A stretch of 64,000 nucleotides of DNA from Clostridia bacterium (GTDB taxonomy: Bacteria > Bacillota > Clostridia > Oscillospirales > Acutalibacteraceae), in the NCBI GenBank assembly GCA_017516965.1, contig JAFXAP010000004.1:1-64000 (forward strand), read 5' to 3'. Position numbers and translations under genes: made by a program. The notes beneath the pieces are model-generated. The model was not told where the DNA came from. It was given only the letters and a program-made list of their open reading frames with translations, and did no database searches. This document shows, piece after piece, positions 26,820-35,734 of the stretch; within the stretch, counting starts at the first letter, position 1, and the number at the start of each line of letters is the position of its first letter.

Positions 26820-27740
26820 TTAGATAACATTTATCAAAATAATTGAGGTGGTAATCAAAATCATACCGATTATACTGCGAAGATTTATCTTTTCTTTAAA
26901 GAATATTGCCGCCATAACAGCAGAAAGCAGAAGGTTGCTTCCGAATTTTAATGGATATATCAATACAGTATTGTTAATATACGCATTTGTTAACGTGCCA
27001 AAATAGGTGTTAAAGTAAAGAAAAACTGCAATTAAGATTAAATAAATCCAAAGTTTTTTAAAAGGAAAGACCTTAATACTTTGTTTTACTGTGCTATTCT
27101 TTTTTTTGCAAACGATGGGTAGCGAAACAATTAATAATAATGCTGCAAAAAGAAATGTTATAAGACCAAAAAATGATGTACTGCAGTTAAGGTTTACCAT
27201 ATGCGTGTGATATGCAAAAAACTTTTCACAAAATCCCATAAGACCGTTTGAAAAGGCAACGCACAAGAGTAACAAAATATTTGAAAAAGACAATCTTTTG
27301 TTTGTAACGGTGGCATTGTACCCGCACATTACAAGGACTGCTACCATCATAATAAGGATGCCGATATACTGTATTATGGTGATGTTGCCGCCAAAAAATA
27401 TTGCGCCGCCAAAACAGGGAATAAGTATTCCGCCGGCAGTCAAACACACATCTACAAATAAATATGCGCCGCTTCTTACAGCAAAAAGCCAACTAAGCAG
27501 AAATGATGCGTTGGCTAAACCGTTTAAAAATGATATAAACAAAACCATTTTATCAATTTGCACATTATCTCGCGAAAACAATAATAGACAGCCGCCAATT
27601 ACAACACACAAAATTACTCTTACTGATTGTAAAATTAATCCATCTGTAATGCCATTTATAAATTCGCTTGTTTTTTTACCGCAATATCCCTTTGAAACGC
27701 CAATTAAAACAGTAATAAATAAAAATATATAACCTATCAT
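26820..27740 (-). CDS. DMT (EamA-like) membrane transporter
   Basis: A 306-aa protein with about ten hydrophobic segments and no other domain, arranged as two similar halves; the C-terminal end (AVMAAIFFKEKINLRSIIGMILI region) carries the F-x-E-x-x-x-x-x-x-x-x-G pattern usual at the end of EamA units. It is probably a metabolite or sugar permease. It begins 1 nt before the stop of the Gfo/Idh gene region ends, so the two are co-transcribed, and it likely moves the substrate or product of that enzyme. Substrate unknown. Confidence 0.75.
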   Translation of the reverse strand: MIGYIFLFITVLIGVSKGYCGKKTSEFINGITDGLILQSVRVILCVVIGGCLLLFSRDNVQIDKMVLFISFLNGLANASFLLSWLFAVRSGAYLFVDVCLTAGGILIPCFGGAIFFGGNITIIQYIGILIMMVAVLVMCGYNATVTNKRLSFSNILLLLCVAFSNGLMGFCEKFFAYHTHMVNLNCSTSFFGLITFLFAALLLIVSLPIVCKKKNSTVKQSIKVFPFKKLWIYLILIAVFLYFNTYFGTLTNAYINNTVLIYPLKFGSNLLLSAVMAAIFFKEKINLRSIIGMILITTSIILINVI

Positions 27741-27741
27741 A

Positions 27742-28794
27742 TCAAATTTCTATCCAGCAACGTTTTTCGGCTGACTCCAATATAGAATCAAGTATTTTTT
27801 GACTGCGCAAGCCGTCATCAATTGTAGGTAGAATATCATAACTGTCACCCTGTAGCATTTTTATAAATTCTGCTTCTTGAGTGGTAAAGAATTCCTGTGG
27901 TACATCTACGGTGTGTATGTTTTCGTTAGCAAGGTCAACCTCGCCATAACAAACATTTAAAACATTTGGGTTATTAAGGTCAAAAGAAACTATACCCTTT
28001 GTACCAAAAACATCAAATTTTACAGTGCCTTGATGGCCTATAGCGCAGCGAGAAATAACAAAACTTCCTTTGGCGCCGTTTTCCATATCACAAATAAAGC
28101 TGCAATAGTCATCGGTTTCTACGTTAGCAAGTTCTTCACTATCAAGGCGTTTCCTTTGCTTAACGACAATATCGGTAACAGCGCTTACGGCGGTTATTTT
28201 TCCTGTAAGAAGCTCCGCCATATCAATTAAATGCACACCAAGGTCACCTAAAACACCTGTGCCTGCCTTGTCTTTTTCAAAACGCCACTCGAGTCGTCTG
28301 CCCTTTATAAATCCGCTGTTTTTTATATATAGAACATCTACGTTAATAACATCGCCAATAAGACCTTTGTCAAGTAACCATTTGGCATATCTTATTGCGG
28401 GCATAAATCTATATGTAAAGCTCATCATATTCTTAACAGGATTTTCTTTAAGTGCGCATTTAAGTGGCTCACATTCTGCAAGATTAATAGATAACGGTTT
28501 TTCAATATTAACAGGTTTGCCGGCCTTTACTGCCGCGGTTGCAATTGGTACATGCAAATGATTTGGAGTACATATTTCTACAGCATCAACATCAGGTGAA
28601 TTTATTAAATCATTGTAATCAGTAAAACGTAATTCTTCCGGAATGTAAAGTTTATCGCCTACAGTTTTAAGACGATTTTCATCAATATCGCATATTGCAG
28701 TAATTTTGCAGTCCTTTACATCAATAAGTTCGGGAATGTGTCTACCACACGCTATACCGCCAACGCCTATAATGCCAATTCTTTTAATATCCAT
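27742..28794 (-). CDS. Gfo/Idh/MocA-family oxidoreductase
   Basis: A 350-aa NAD(P)-dependent enzyme: N-terminal Rossmann loop GVGGIACGRHIPEL (from residue 9), the E-K-P catalytic motif in NIEKPLS near residue 97, and the C-terminal alpha/beta domain with DLGVHLIDMAELL carrying the active histidine. Such enzymes oxidise sugars, inositols or glycosides. The ATG at 28794 is used because AAGGAG lies six bases upstream; 25 extra codons upstream cross the promoter. It is divergent from an AraC-type regulator, which probably controls it. Confidence 0.9.
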   Translation of the reverse strand: MDIKRIGIIGVGGIACGRHIPELIDVKDCKITAICDIDENRLKTVGDKLYIPEELRFTDYNDLINSPDVDAVEICTPNHLHVPIATAAVKAGKPVNIEKPLSINLAECEPLKCALKENPVKNMMSFTYRFMPAIRYAKWLLDKGLIGDVINVDVLYIKNSGFIKGRRLEWRFEKDKAGTGVLGDLGVHLIDMAELLTGKITAVSAVTDIVVKQRKRLDSEELANVETDDYCSFICDMENGAKGSFVISRCAIGHQGTVKFDVFGTKGIVSFDLNNPNVLNVCYGEVDLANENIHTVDVPQEFFTTQEAEFIKMLQGDSYDILPTIDDGLRSQKILDSILESAEKRCWIEI

Positions 28795-28825
28795 ATTATA
28801 CTCCTTTTTGCACGAGTTTAATTGT

Positions 28826-28854
28826 ACTATACAATAATAATTATCAAAATACAA
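28826..28854 (-). promoter_or_regulatory. Promoter of the Gfo/Idh-DMT unit
   Basis: On the minus strand TTGTAT (28854-28849), 17 bp, TATAGT (28831-28826). A short palindrome, ATTGTA-cta-TACAAT, overlaps the -10 box and could be a regulator site. Confidence 0.65.
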
Positions 28855-28896
28855 TAGATGTATCGTCATTTTTGTTGTACTTTTCGCTCAAATTTG

Positions 28897-28925
28897 TTGC
28901 TAAACAAAAAATTATGTGTTAATAT
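28897..28925 (+). promoter_or_regulatory. Promoter of the AraC-type gene
   Basis: TTGCTA (28897-28902), 17 bp, TAATAT (28920-28925), 18 bp before the ATG at 28944. Confidence 0.55.
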
Positions 28926-28943
28926 GTGTTTGGTGAGATGTAT

Positions 28944-29774
28944 ATGGAAAAAATAGAATTTTTAAAGCTTTATGAACTTGATTATAATTTGAGCGATATT
29001 TTTGCAATAAATCAATTTTGGAAGGAAAATACTAATTTTAAAATGACCACACCCAGAAGAACAAGCGGTTTATTGTATTTTTGTGGTTGCTCGGCAATAT
29101 ATAGCTTTAATAACACAGAATTAAAGGTGCCAAGAGGTTCATTGGTATATATACCGGAAGGCTCTGTTTATAAAACCAATTTTTTTGAAGTTGATGATAG
29201 TATTCCGTCTACAATACTTATAGAATTTAGTTTAGCTTTATCAAATGGCGAACATTTTTGCGTAGCAGAACAGCCTTGTATTTTAAAACAGGAAAGCAAT
29301 GTGCGTATAAATGAGCTATTTTACGAGGCGGTGAAAAATTACTCATTAGCGGTAATACCGTTATCAAAGGTTAAGTCGGTAGTATATCAATTATTATCGA
29401 TTTTAAGTCATGCTGAGCGACAGCAAAACATAAATTCACTTGGGTTTAACACCATTGCACAGGGAATAGCGCATTTAGAAAATGATTTAAAAAGCAAAAA
29501 AACAATTAAAGAAATAGCCCAGATGTGCAACGTAAGTGAAAGTACGTTCAGAAGGTTGTTCAATCAATATACAGGAAAAAGTCCTGTAGAATATAGAATT
29601 GAGCGACGAATTGAGTATGCAAAAAAACTTTTAAATACAAAAACCATGACTATACTTGAGGTGTCAATAGAGACAGGTTTTGATGACCCTGCATATTTTT
29701 GCCGTGTTTTTAAAAAGTGTACGGGAGTTACTGCAGGGGAATATCTATCTGCACTAGAAAATAATGATATATAA
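28944..29774 (+). CDS. AraC-family transcriptional regulator
   Basis: A 276-aa regulator. The N-terminal half looks like a cupin sensor domain (SLVYIPEGSVYKTNFFEV, residues 65-85); the C-terminal 100 residues hold the two AraC helix-turn-helix motifs (IKEIAQMCNVSESTFRRLF and ILEVSIETGFDDPAYFCRVFKK regions). It likely senses a sugar and activates the divergent Gfo/Idh-DMT genes. The ATG at 28944 with GGTGAG six bases upstream is preferred to a GTG at 28926. Confidence 0.9.
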   Translation: MEKIEFLKLYELDYNLSDIFAINQFWKENTNFKMTTPRRTSGLLYFCGCSAIYSFNNTELKVPRGSLVYIPEGSVYKTNFFEVDDSIPSTILIEFSLALSNGEHFCVAEQPCILKQESNVRINELFYEAVKNYSLAVIPLSKVKSVVYQLLSILSHAERQQNINSLGFNTIAQGIAHLENDLKSKKTIKEIAQMCNVSESTFRRLFNQYTGKSPVEYRIERRIEYAKKLLNTKTMTILEVSIETGFDDPAYFCRVFKKCTGVTAGEYLSALENNDI

Positions 29775-29807
29775 AAAAATGGGTGTCGCATTGACACCCA
29801 TTTTTTT
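29773..29807. terminator. Bidirectional terminator
   Basis: ATGGGTGTC, loop GCATT, GACACCCAT, flanked by A runs on the left and T runs on the right. It ends the AraC gene (+) and the high-cysteine peptide gene (-). Confidence 0.93.
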
Positions 29808-29822
29808 GCTGTATGGATTAAA

Positions 29823-29957
29823 TTAGCAACCGCAACCGTTATTGTTGCAACCGCAACCGCAGCCGTTGTCGTTTGTGTTGTTACCGCAGCAGCAGAACAA
29901 GAGGATAAGGATGATAATCCAAGTACAACCGCAACCACCAAAGCCATTATTACACAT
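29823..29957 (-). CDS. 44-aa high-cysteine/glycine membrane peptide
   Basis: A 44-codon gene: M-C-N-N-G-F-G-G-C-G-C-T-W, then a hydrophobic segment (IIILILLF, residues 14-21), a CCC triplet (22-24), and a tail of Gly-Cys and Asn repeats ending GCGC. It has 12 cysteines. It has a perfect AGGAGGT site eight bases before the ATG and the shared terminator after it. It resembles small clostridial peptides annotated as chorion-class high-cysteine proteins. Function unknown; a spore or envelope role is a guess. Upstream is CATAGTATG, somewhat like a sporulation -10 box, but this is weak. Confidence 0.8.
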   Translation of the reverse strand: MCNNGFGGCGCTWIIILILLFCCCGNNTNDNGCGCGCNNNGCGC

Positions 29958-30040
29958 AATCAAGACCTCCTTTTTTGTCTTTCATCACATACTATGCAAA
30001 AAAATAAAATGGTGTTACAAATATATTTAAAAAATAATTA

Positions 30041-30069
30041 TTGACTTTTACTGACCTTTGTTTTATAAT
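30041..30069 (+). promoter_or_regulatory. Promoter of the ctsR-clpC operon
   Basis: TTGACT (30041-30046), 17 bp, TATAAT (30064-30069). Confidence 0.85.
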
Positions 30070-30088
30070 AAAGTCAAAGAAAGTCAAA
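30041..30088 (+). promoter_or_regulatory. Two CtsR operators around the ctsR promoter
   Basis: AGTCAAA-GAA-AGTCAAA (30072-30088) agrees fully with the CtsR heptad repeat RGTCAAA-NAN-RGTCAAA and lies just after the -10 box. A second copy in reverse orientation, with one mismatch per half, covers the -35 box (30041-30058; minus strand GGTCAGT-AAA-AGTCAAT). Binding at both would close the promoter until heat or McsB inactivates CtsR. Confidence 0.88.
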
Positions 30089-30102
30089 AAGGGGATATGT
30101 AA

Positions 30103-30555
30103 ATGAAAATCAGTGATTTAATAACTAGTGAAATATTACGTATGCTTAACGAGTCTGAAGAGAATACGGCAGAAATACAACGTAATGATTTTGCAAACCT
30201 TATTGGTTGCGCCCCAAGTCAGATAAATTATGTGTTGTCATCACGTTTTACACCTGAACACGGCTACATTATTGAAAGCCGTCGCGGAGGCGGTGGCTAT
30301 ATAAGAATAAGTCGTGTTGTTATGCGTAAATCTACCGCCTTTATGCATATAATTAATTCTATAGGCGATAGAATTGATATGATGAGCGCACGCATTGTTA
30401 TTGAAAACTGTTTGCAGTCTGAACTTATAGATAAAAATACGGCAAAGGTTATGTATGCGGCTTTATCTAATAATGTTATGCGCAGTGTGCCTGTAATTTT
30501 ACAAGACAGCTTACGCGCGGCACTGCTTAAAGAAATGCTTTTGGTTCAAATCTGA
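30103..30555 (+). CDS. ctsR: Class III stress repressor CtsR
   Basis: A 150-aa dimeric winged-helix repressor. The N-terminal DNA-binding part begins ISDLITSEILRML, and the glycine-rich wing that senses temperature is SRRGGGGYIRI (about residues 62-72). The C-terminal part mediates dimerisation and McsB contact. It is the first gene of ctsR-mcsA-mcsB-clpC and is expected to repress this operon via the boxes before it. Confidence 0.96.
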   Translation: MKISDLITSEILRMLNESEENTAEIQRNDFANLIGCAPSQINYVLSSRFTPEHGYIIESRRGGGGYIRISRVVMRKSTAFMHIINSIGDRIDMMSARIVIENCLQSELIDKNTAKVMYAALSNNVMRSVPVILQDSLRAALLKEMLLVQI

Positions 30556-30568
30556 GAGGACTGATTTT

Positions 30569-31063
30569 ATGCTTTGTGAAATTTGCGGAAAGAATGCGGC
30601 AACAACACATATTCGCACGGTTGTTAACGGAGAAATATATGAAAAACACATCTGCTCTTCTTGCGCAGCAAAAGAAGGATATGGCGATATAAAAAGCAAC
30701 AACCTTTCAGAGTTATTGTCTTCAATGCTGGGGGAAAGTAATTTCCAGTTTAAGAAAAGCGAGGTTACACGATGTAAGTGTTGCGGTTCTAGTTTTTCAG
30801 ATATTGCCGAGAGTGGTAAATGTGGTTGCGCGGAATGTTATTCGGTGTTTTATGAACAATTATTGCCATATATAAAAAGGGTGCACGGCAGTACCGAGCA
30901 TATGGGTAAAACGCTTGAAAAAAATACTTGCGAACAAAATAAAGTTCAAGAAAAACTTAACAAACTTCGCGCGCAGTTAAATCAACTTATAAACGAGGAA
31001 AAATATGAACAGGCGGCAGTTGTTCGCGATGAAATCAAAAAACTGAAGGAGGGTGCGCTATGA
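30569..31063 (+). CDS. mcsA: McsA, activator of the protein arginine kinase
   Basis: A 164-aa protein with two zinc-binding parts, CEICGKNAAT ... CSSC (residues 3-33) and CKCCGSS ... CGCAEC (about 69-93), and a C-terminal UVR coiled-coil motif (QLINEEKYEQAAVVRDEIKKL). It activates McsB and tethers it to ClpC. It overlaps mcsB by four bases. Length is close to the Bacillus protein. Confidence 0.93.
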   Translation: MLCEICGKNAATTHIRTVVNGEIYEKHICSSCAAKEGYGDIKSNNLSELLSSMLGESNFQFKKSEVTRCKCCGSSFSDIAESGKCGCAECYSVFYEQLLPYIKRVHGSTEHMGKTLEKNTCEQNKVQEKLNKLRAQLNQLINEEKYEQAAVVRDEIKKLKEGAL

Positions 31064-32064
31064 GTTGCTGGTATAACCCCGTAAGTGCCCAGAGTTTTGT
31101 AGCTATCAGCACCCGAATAAGACTGGCTAGAAATATAAACGGTATTCCGTTTCCTTCAAAAATGACAGCGGAGCAATTTGAAAAGGTAAATAGTTTAGTT
31201 CGCAAGGCTATCGAAGAAAGCGAAGACTCTATTGCAAAAAAATTAAAATACATTTCTATGGATGCTGTTCCTGAAATTGAGCGTTTTGCTATGGTAGAGC
31301 GACATATTATCAGCAAAAGATTTGCTTTAAATTATCAAAACAGGGCAATAATTATTTCAGAGGATGAAAGCATTTGCATAATGTTAGGAGAAGAGGATCA
31401 TATCAGAATTCAGGTACTTGTTAGTGACCTTTGTCTTGAATCCGCCTACCAAACAGCAAATAGCATAGACAAGATTTTGTGCAGTAAGTTAGATATTGCC
31501 TTTGACAACCGCATTGGCTTTTTGACCGAGTGCCCAACAAATTTGGGAACGGGTTTACGTGCTTCGGTTATGTTGCATTTGCCCGTTACCGAAAGCAAGG
31601 GCGAAATTAGGGGACTTGCTGATTCTATCAGTAAAATAGGTCTTACCGTTCGCGGTATGTACGGTGAAGGAACAAAGGCGCTGGCTTCACTTTATCAGGT
31701 GTCTAATCAGGTAACCCTTGGCATTAGTGAAGAAAACGCAATAGATAATCTTAAAATTATTGCCACTCAGCTTATAAAAAAAGAAACCGAATCAAGAGAG
31801 CAACTTGACATACTAAAAATAGAGGATCGCGCCATGCGTTCTTATGGAATATTAAAAAACGCCAGAATACTAACAAGCGCCGAACTTTTAACCAGGGCAA
31901 GCGATTTGCTTTTGGGCGCTTCGCTGGGCGTTGCAGACTGTTTTGCGCCACCAATGCAAATTATAGTTGAAGGACAGCCATATATGCTTATGAAAAAGTA
32001 TGGTGAAATGTCGCCCGATTCACGTGATATTGAACGCGCAAATATGGTCAGAAATTTACTTTAA
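31060..32064 (+). CDS. mcsB: Protein arginine kinase McsB
   Basis: A 334-aa member of the phosphagen (guanidino) kinase family that phosphorylates arginines of damaged proteins and of CtsR, marking them for ClpC-ClpP. ATP-binding arginines lie in ISTRIRLARN near the N-terminus, and the catalytic-loop signature ECPTNLGTGLRASVM is near residue 150. The C-terminal regulatory part and the RD-type pArg-binding segment appear complete. Confidence 0.95.
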   Translation: MSCWYNPVSAQSFVAISTRIRLARNINGIPFPSKMTAEQFEKVNSLVRKAIEESEDSIAKKLKYISMDAVPEIERFAMVERHIISKRFALNYQNRAIIISEDESICIMLGEEDHIRIQVLVSDLCLESAYQTANSIDKILCSKLDIAFDNRIGFLTECPTNLGTGLRASVMLHLPVTESKGEIRGLADSISKIGLTVRGMYGEGTKALASLYQVSNQVTLGISEENAIDNLKIIATQLIKKETESREQLDILKIEDRAMRSYGILKNARILTSAELLTRASDLLLGASLGVADCFAPPMQIIVEGQPYMLMKKYGEMSPDSRDIERANMVRNLL

Positions 32065-32079
32065 AGGAGATTTTAAAAA

Positions 32080-34539
32080 TTGAAATATAGTTTTAACGGA
32101 TTTACCGAAAAAGCTAATGAAGCCTTAAATCAGGCAATAAATGGGGCATGTCGAATGGGACACACCTATGTTGGTAGTGAACATTTATTGTTAGGGCTAC
32201 TTAGAATAGGTAGCGGTGTTGCCGCAAGCGTGCTTAATAAGTTTGACGTCACCGCTGATAAGATAGAAGAGCTTATTGCCCAAAATATAGGTACAGGTAC
32301 ACCAACAAAACTTTCACCCGATTATTTTACACCGCGTGTAAAAAATGTAATTGAAATTGCAATGCGTACTGCGGCAAATATGGGTAAAAAATACATTGGT
32401 ACCGAGCATATACTTATAGGAATATTGAGTGAAAAAGACAGTTTTGCCATAAGATTTTTAAAAGAACTTGGAACTGATATATCATCAATTACCCAAGACA
32501 CCTTTGAATTTTCAGGTCTACAGCCTCAGGACGTTGCTGATATAAGCAATAATAAAAATGTTGGCAATAAACAAACAAAATCATCAAAAAGTGAAAACTT
32601 AGAAAAATTTGCGCGTGATTTAACTGCCGAAGCGAGAAAGGGCAAGGTTGACCCCGTAATCGGCAGAGAAACCGAGGTCGAGCGCATTATTCAAATACTA
32701 TGCCGTCGTACAAAAAACAACCCTTGTCTTATTGGTGAACCCGGTGTGGGTAAAACAGCAATTATCGAAGGGTTGGCTCAGCGTATTGTTGATGGCAATG
32801 TACCCGATATCTTGCTTGGTAAAAGACTGTTTACCCTTGACCTTACGGGTATGGTAGCAGGTACTAAGTATCGCGGCGATTTTGAAGAGCGTATTAAATC
32901 TGTAGTAGATGAAGTTAAAAATGCTGATGATATTATATTGTTTATTGACGAAATTCACACCATCATTGGCGCAGGCTCTGCCGAAGGCTCAACCGATGCG
33001 GCAAATATTTTAAAACCATCGCTCGCAAGAGGTGACTTTCAACTTATTGGCGCTACTACCATTAGTGAATATCGCAAAAATATTGAAAAGGATTCCGCGC
33101 TCGAACGTCGTTTTCAGACCGTAATGGTTGCCGAACCTAACGAAGATGACGCCATACTGATTCTTAAAGGATTAAAAGATAAATACGAAGCGCATCATAA
33201 GGTAGTTATTACCGATGAGGCTATTGAGGCGGCGGTAAAACTTTCTTCAAGATATATTAATGACCGCTTTTTGCCTGATAAGGCAATCGACCTTATTGAT
33301 GAAGCGGCTTCCCGCGTAAGACTTTCGTCAAGTCAGCCTTCTGATGAATTAAAGCAAACCGAACAACAGCTGTCAGAACTGCAGGCTGAAAAGGAAGATG
33401 CAATAAATTCGCAAGAGTTTGAACGCGCGGCAAACCTTCGCGATAAAGAAAAACAACTTAGTAAAAAAATTGCTGATATAAAACAGCAAAACAACGTCCA
33501 AAACGCGCACTCTTCAGGTCAGGTAACCGAACAAAACATTGCCGAGATTATATCGCTTTGGACTGGTGTTCCTGTAACACAATTAACACAAGAGGAAAGT
33601 GCAAGGCTTTTAAAACTTGAAGACGTTTTGCACCAGCGTCTTATTGGTCAGTCACAGGCAGTAACTGCTGTGTCAAAGGCAATCCGCAGAGGCCGAGTGG
33701 GATTAAAAGACCCCAAACGTCCAATAGGTTCTTTCATATTTTTAGGTCCTACAGGTGTCGGTAAAACCGAACTTTGCAAGGCGCTTGCAGAAGCAATGTT
33801 TGGTAGTGAAAATATGATGATTCGCCTTGATATGTCCGAGTATATGGAAAAACACACCGTTTCTCGACTTGTGGGTTCCCCTCCGGGATATGTTGGTTTT
33901 GATGAGGGCGGTCAGCTTACTGAAAAAGTGCGTCGCAATCCATACTCGGTAGTGCTTTTTGACGAAATAGAAAAAGCCCATCCCGATGTGTTTAATATTT
34001 TGCTTCAAATACTTGAAGACGGTGTTTTAACCGACTCACAGGGTAGAAGTGTCGATTTTAAAAACACGGTAATTATTATGACCTCTAATATCGGGGCGCG
34101 AATTATAACCGATAAAAAGGTGTCGTTTGGTTTTGGTGATGAAAAGGCGAGTGAGCGAGATGAAAGCAATATTAAGTCCCGTGTATTAGAGCAGTTAAAA
34201 GAAGCCTTTCGTCCTGAATTTTTAAATCGTGTTGATGATATTATCGTCTTTAGCAAGTTGACACAAGATGAAATAAAACAGGTCGCAGATAAAATGCTTA
34301 ATAATTTGAAAAAGCGACTGGAAAATCTTAATATTAAAATTGAATTTACCGACAGCGTTCTTACAGCGCTTGCGCAAAAAGGTTTTGACGCTGTATATGG
34401 CGCAAGACCCTTGAGACGTGAAATTCAAAATAGTATTGAAGACAGTCTTAGCGAAAAAATACTTGATTTGTCAATCAAAAACGGTGATAATATCATTTGC
34501 AATTTTGAAAATGAGCAGTTCACTTTTACAAAAAAATAA
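32080..34539 (+). CDS. clpC: AAA+ unfoldase ClpC
   Basis: An 819-aa Hsp100 protein. In order: two Clp-N repeats (residues 1-140), D1 with Walker A GEPGVGKT (219-226) and FIDEIH, a UVR-containing middle domain (about 420-465), D2 with Walker A GPTGVGKT (556-563), and the D2-small domain (GARPLRREIQ). It feeds arginine-phosphorylated substrates into ClpP. It starts at TTG 32080, nine bases after AAAGGAGA. Last gene of the CtsR operon. Confidence 0.97.
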   Translation: MKYSFNGFTEKANEALNQAINGACRMGHTYVGSEHLLLGLLRIGSGVAASVLNKFDVTADKIEELIAQNIGTGTPTKLSPDYFTPRVKNVIEIAMRTAANMGKKYIGTEHILIGILSEKDSFAIRFLKELGTDISSITQDTFEFSGLQPQDVADISNNKNVGNKQTKSSKSENLEKFARDLTAEARKGKVDPVIGRETEVERIIQILCRRTKNNPCLIGEPGVGKTAIIEGLAQRIVDGNVPDILLGKRLFTLDLTGMVAGTKYRGDFEERIKSVVDEVKNADDIILFIDEIHTIIGAGSAEGSTDAANILKPSLARGDFQLIGATTISEYRKNIEKDSALERRFQTVMVAEPNEDDAILILKGLKDKYEAHHKVVITDEAIEAAVKLSSRYINDRFLPDKAIDLIDEAASRVRLSSSQPSDELKQTEQQLSELQAEKEDAINSQEFERAANLRDKEKQLSKKIADIKQQNNVQNAHSSGQVTEQNIAEIISLWTGVPVTQLTQEESARLLKLEDVLHQRLIGQSQAVTAVSKAIRRGRVGLKDPKRPIGSFIFLGPTGVGKTELCKALAEAMFGSENMMIRLDMSEYMEKHTVSRLVGSPPGYVGFDEGGQLTEKVRRNPYSVVLFDEIEKAHPDVFNILLQILEDGVLTDSQGRSVDFKNTVIIMTSNIGARIITDKKVSFGFGDEKASERDESNIKSRVLEQLKEAFRPEFLNRVDDIIVFSKLTQDEIKQVADKMLNNLKKRLENLNIKIEFTDSVLTALAQKGFDAVYGARPLRREIQNSIEDSLSEKILDLSIKNGDNIICNFENEQFTFTKK

Positions 34540-34543
34540 GTTT

Positions 34544-34581
34544 TTAAGGGAATGGTGTTTGACATCATTCCCTTAATTTTT
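34544..34581 (+). terminator. Terminator of the ctsR-clpC operon
   Basis: TTAAGGGAATG (34544-34554), loop, CATTCCCTTAA (34566-34576), TTTTTG. Eleven pairs, four bases after the clpC stop. Confidence 0.9.
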
Positions 34582-34617
34582 GCTTAATCTACGCCTTGAA
34601 ACACGCATGAACAAAGG

Positions 34618-34638
34618 AATTCTACTCTCAGTAGAATT
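34618..34638. repeat. Small hairpin in the clpC-degV gap
   Basis: AATTCTACT, loop CTC, AGTAGAATT. It sits in a 225-bp A/T-rich gap which otherwise holds the clpC terminator and the degV ribosome site. No gene or known riboswitch was recognised there. Confidence 0.5.
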
Positions 34639-34764
34639 AAAATTTTACTTAGTGGAGTTAAATTTTGTTTAATAGATAGTATTTTTTATGGTTATCTTAT
34701 AGAATATTAGCGTTGTGATTTTCGCAATATAACATTTCTTTTATTTTAAAGGAGTATTTTATTT

Positions 34765-35631
34765 ATGCGTGATTATGTAATATTTGTCGATTCGGCATGT
34801 GATATTTCGTGCGATTTGTTAAATGAATGGGGTGTGCGCTTTTGTAGCTTGAGCCTTGTGTTCAGTGGCGATACAAAAGAATATTCTGACTACGAGATAC
34901 CCGCAGCTGAGTTTTATAACAAAATGAGAGACGGCGCGCAGCCTAAAACCTCTGCCGCTAATATGGGTAAGTTTTGCGATGCATTTGAGACAATTGTAAA
35001 AGAGGGGTACGATATTTTGTATCTTGGTTTTTCATCGGGTCTTTCAGCAACATGTAACTTTGCTCGTGAAGCTGCAGAAGAGATTATGTCTCAGTATGAA
35101 GGCAGTAAGATTATGGTTGTTGACTCGCTTTGCGCTTCTGCAGGTTATGGTTTGCTTGTAAAACTTTTGGTTGACAAGAAAAACGGCGGCGCTTCTATGG
35201 AAGAGCTTGCAGACTTTGCAGAAAATACCAAGTTAAAGGTATGCCATTGGTTTACGGTTGATGACCTTAAATATTTAAAGGCAGGCGGACGTATCAGCGC
35301 TACCACAGCTCTTGTTGGTGGAATGCTTAACATTAAACCTGTTATGAAGATGGACAATAACGGTAAGCTTATCAGCGTTTCAAAGGTTCGCGGTCGTAAA
35401 GCGGCGCTTAAAGCAATCGCAGATTTATATAAAGAAACTGCACTCGATAAAAAAGATGGCGTTGTGTTTATTTCGCACGGTGACTGCATTGACGATGCAA
35501 ATACTCTTGCACAAATGATTAAAGAAAACAGCGGCGCTACCGTGCAACTTACCACCTACGTAGGTCCGGTAATCGGTTCACACTCAGGTCCCGGAACATT
35601 AGCGTTGTTCTTCCTTGCAAATGAAAGATAA
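34765..35631 (+). CDS. DegV-family fatty-acid-binding protein
   Basis: A 288-aa cytosolic protein of the DegV (FakB-like) family that holds a fatty acid for phosphorylation by FakA. Typical elements: VDSACDIS at the N-terminus, KTSAANMGKF near residue 55, FSSGLSATCNFA near 90, VDSLCASAGYGLLV near 120, and YVGPVIGSHSGPGTLALFF at the C-terminus with the head-group histidine. No fakA is nearby. Strong codon bias and an AAAGGAG site suggest good expression. Confidence 0.92.
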   Translation: MRDYVIFVDSACDISCDLLNEWGVRFCSLSLVFSGDTKEYSDYEIPAAEFYNKMRDGAQPKTSAANMGKFCDAFETIVKEGYDILYLGFSSGLSATCNFAREAAEEIMSQYEGSKIMVVDSLCASAGYGLLVKLLVDKKNGGASMEELADFAENTKLKVCHWFTVDDLKYLKAGGRISATTALVGGMLNIKPVMKMDNNGKLISVSKVRGRKAALKAIADLYKETALDKKDGVVFISHGDCIDDANTLAQMIKENSGATVQLTTYVGPVIGSHSGPGTLALFFLANER

Positions 35632-35636
35632 ATAAC

Positions 35637-35668
35637 AAAATCCTCTGCAAAAGCAGGGGATTTTTTGT
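35637..35668 (+). terminator. Terminator of the degV gene
   Basis: AAAATCCTCTGC, loop, GCAGGGGATTTTTT with one G-T pair, five bases after the stop. Confidence 0.92.
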
Positions 35669-35734
35669 ATAATTACTTTACAAATTTCTTATTTAGTGAT
35701 ATGATTTATATAAAGATTTGTTGAGGTGATTAAA

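Noticed and set aside
34540-34764. Riboswitch or small RNA in the clpC-degV gap
   Set aside because: Only a terminator and a 9-bp hairpin are visible; no known riboswitch core was recognised.
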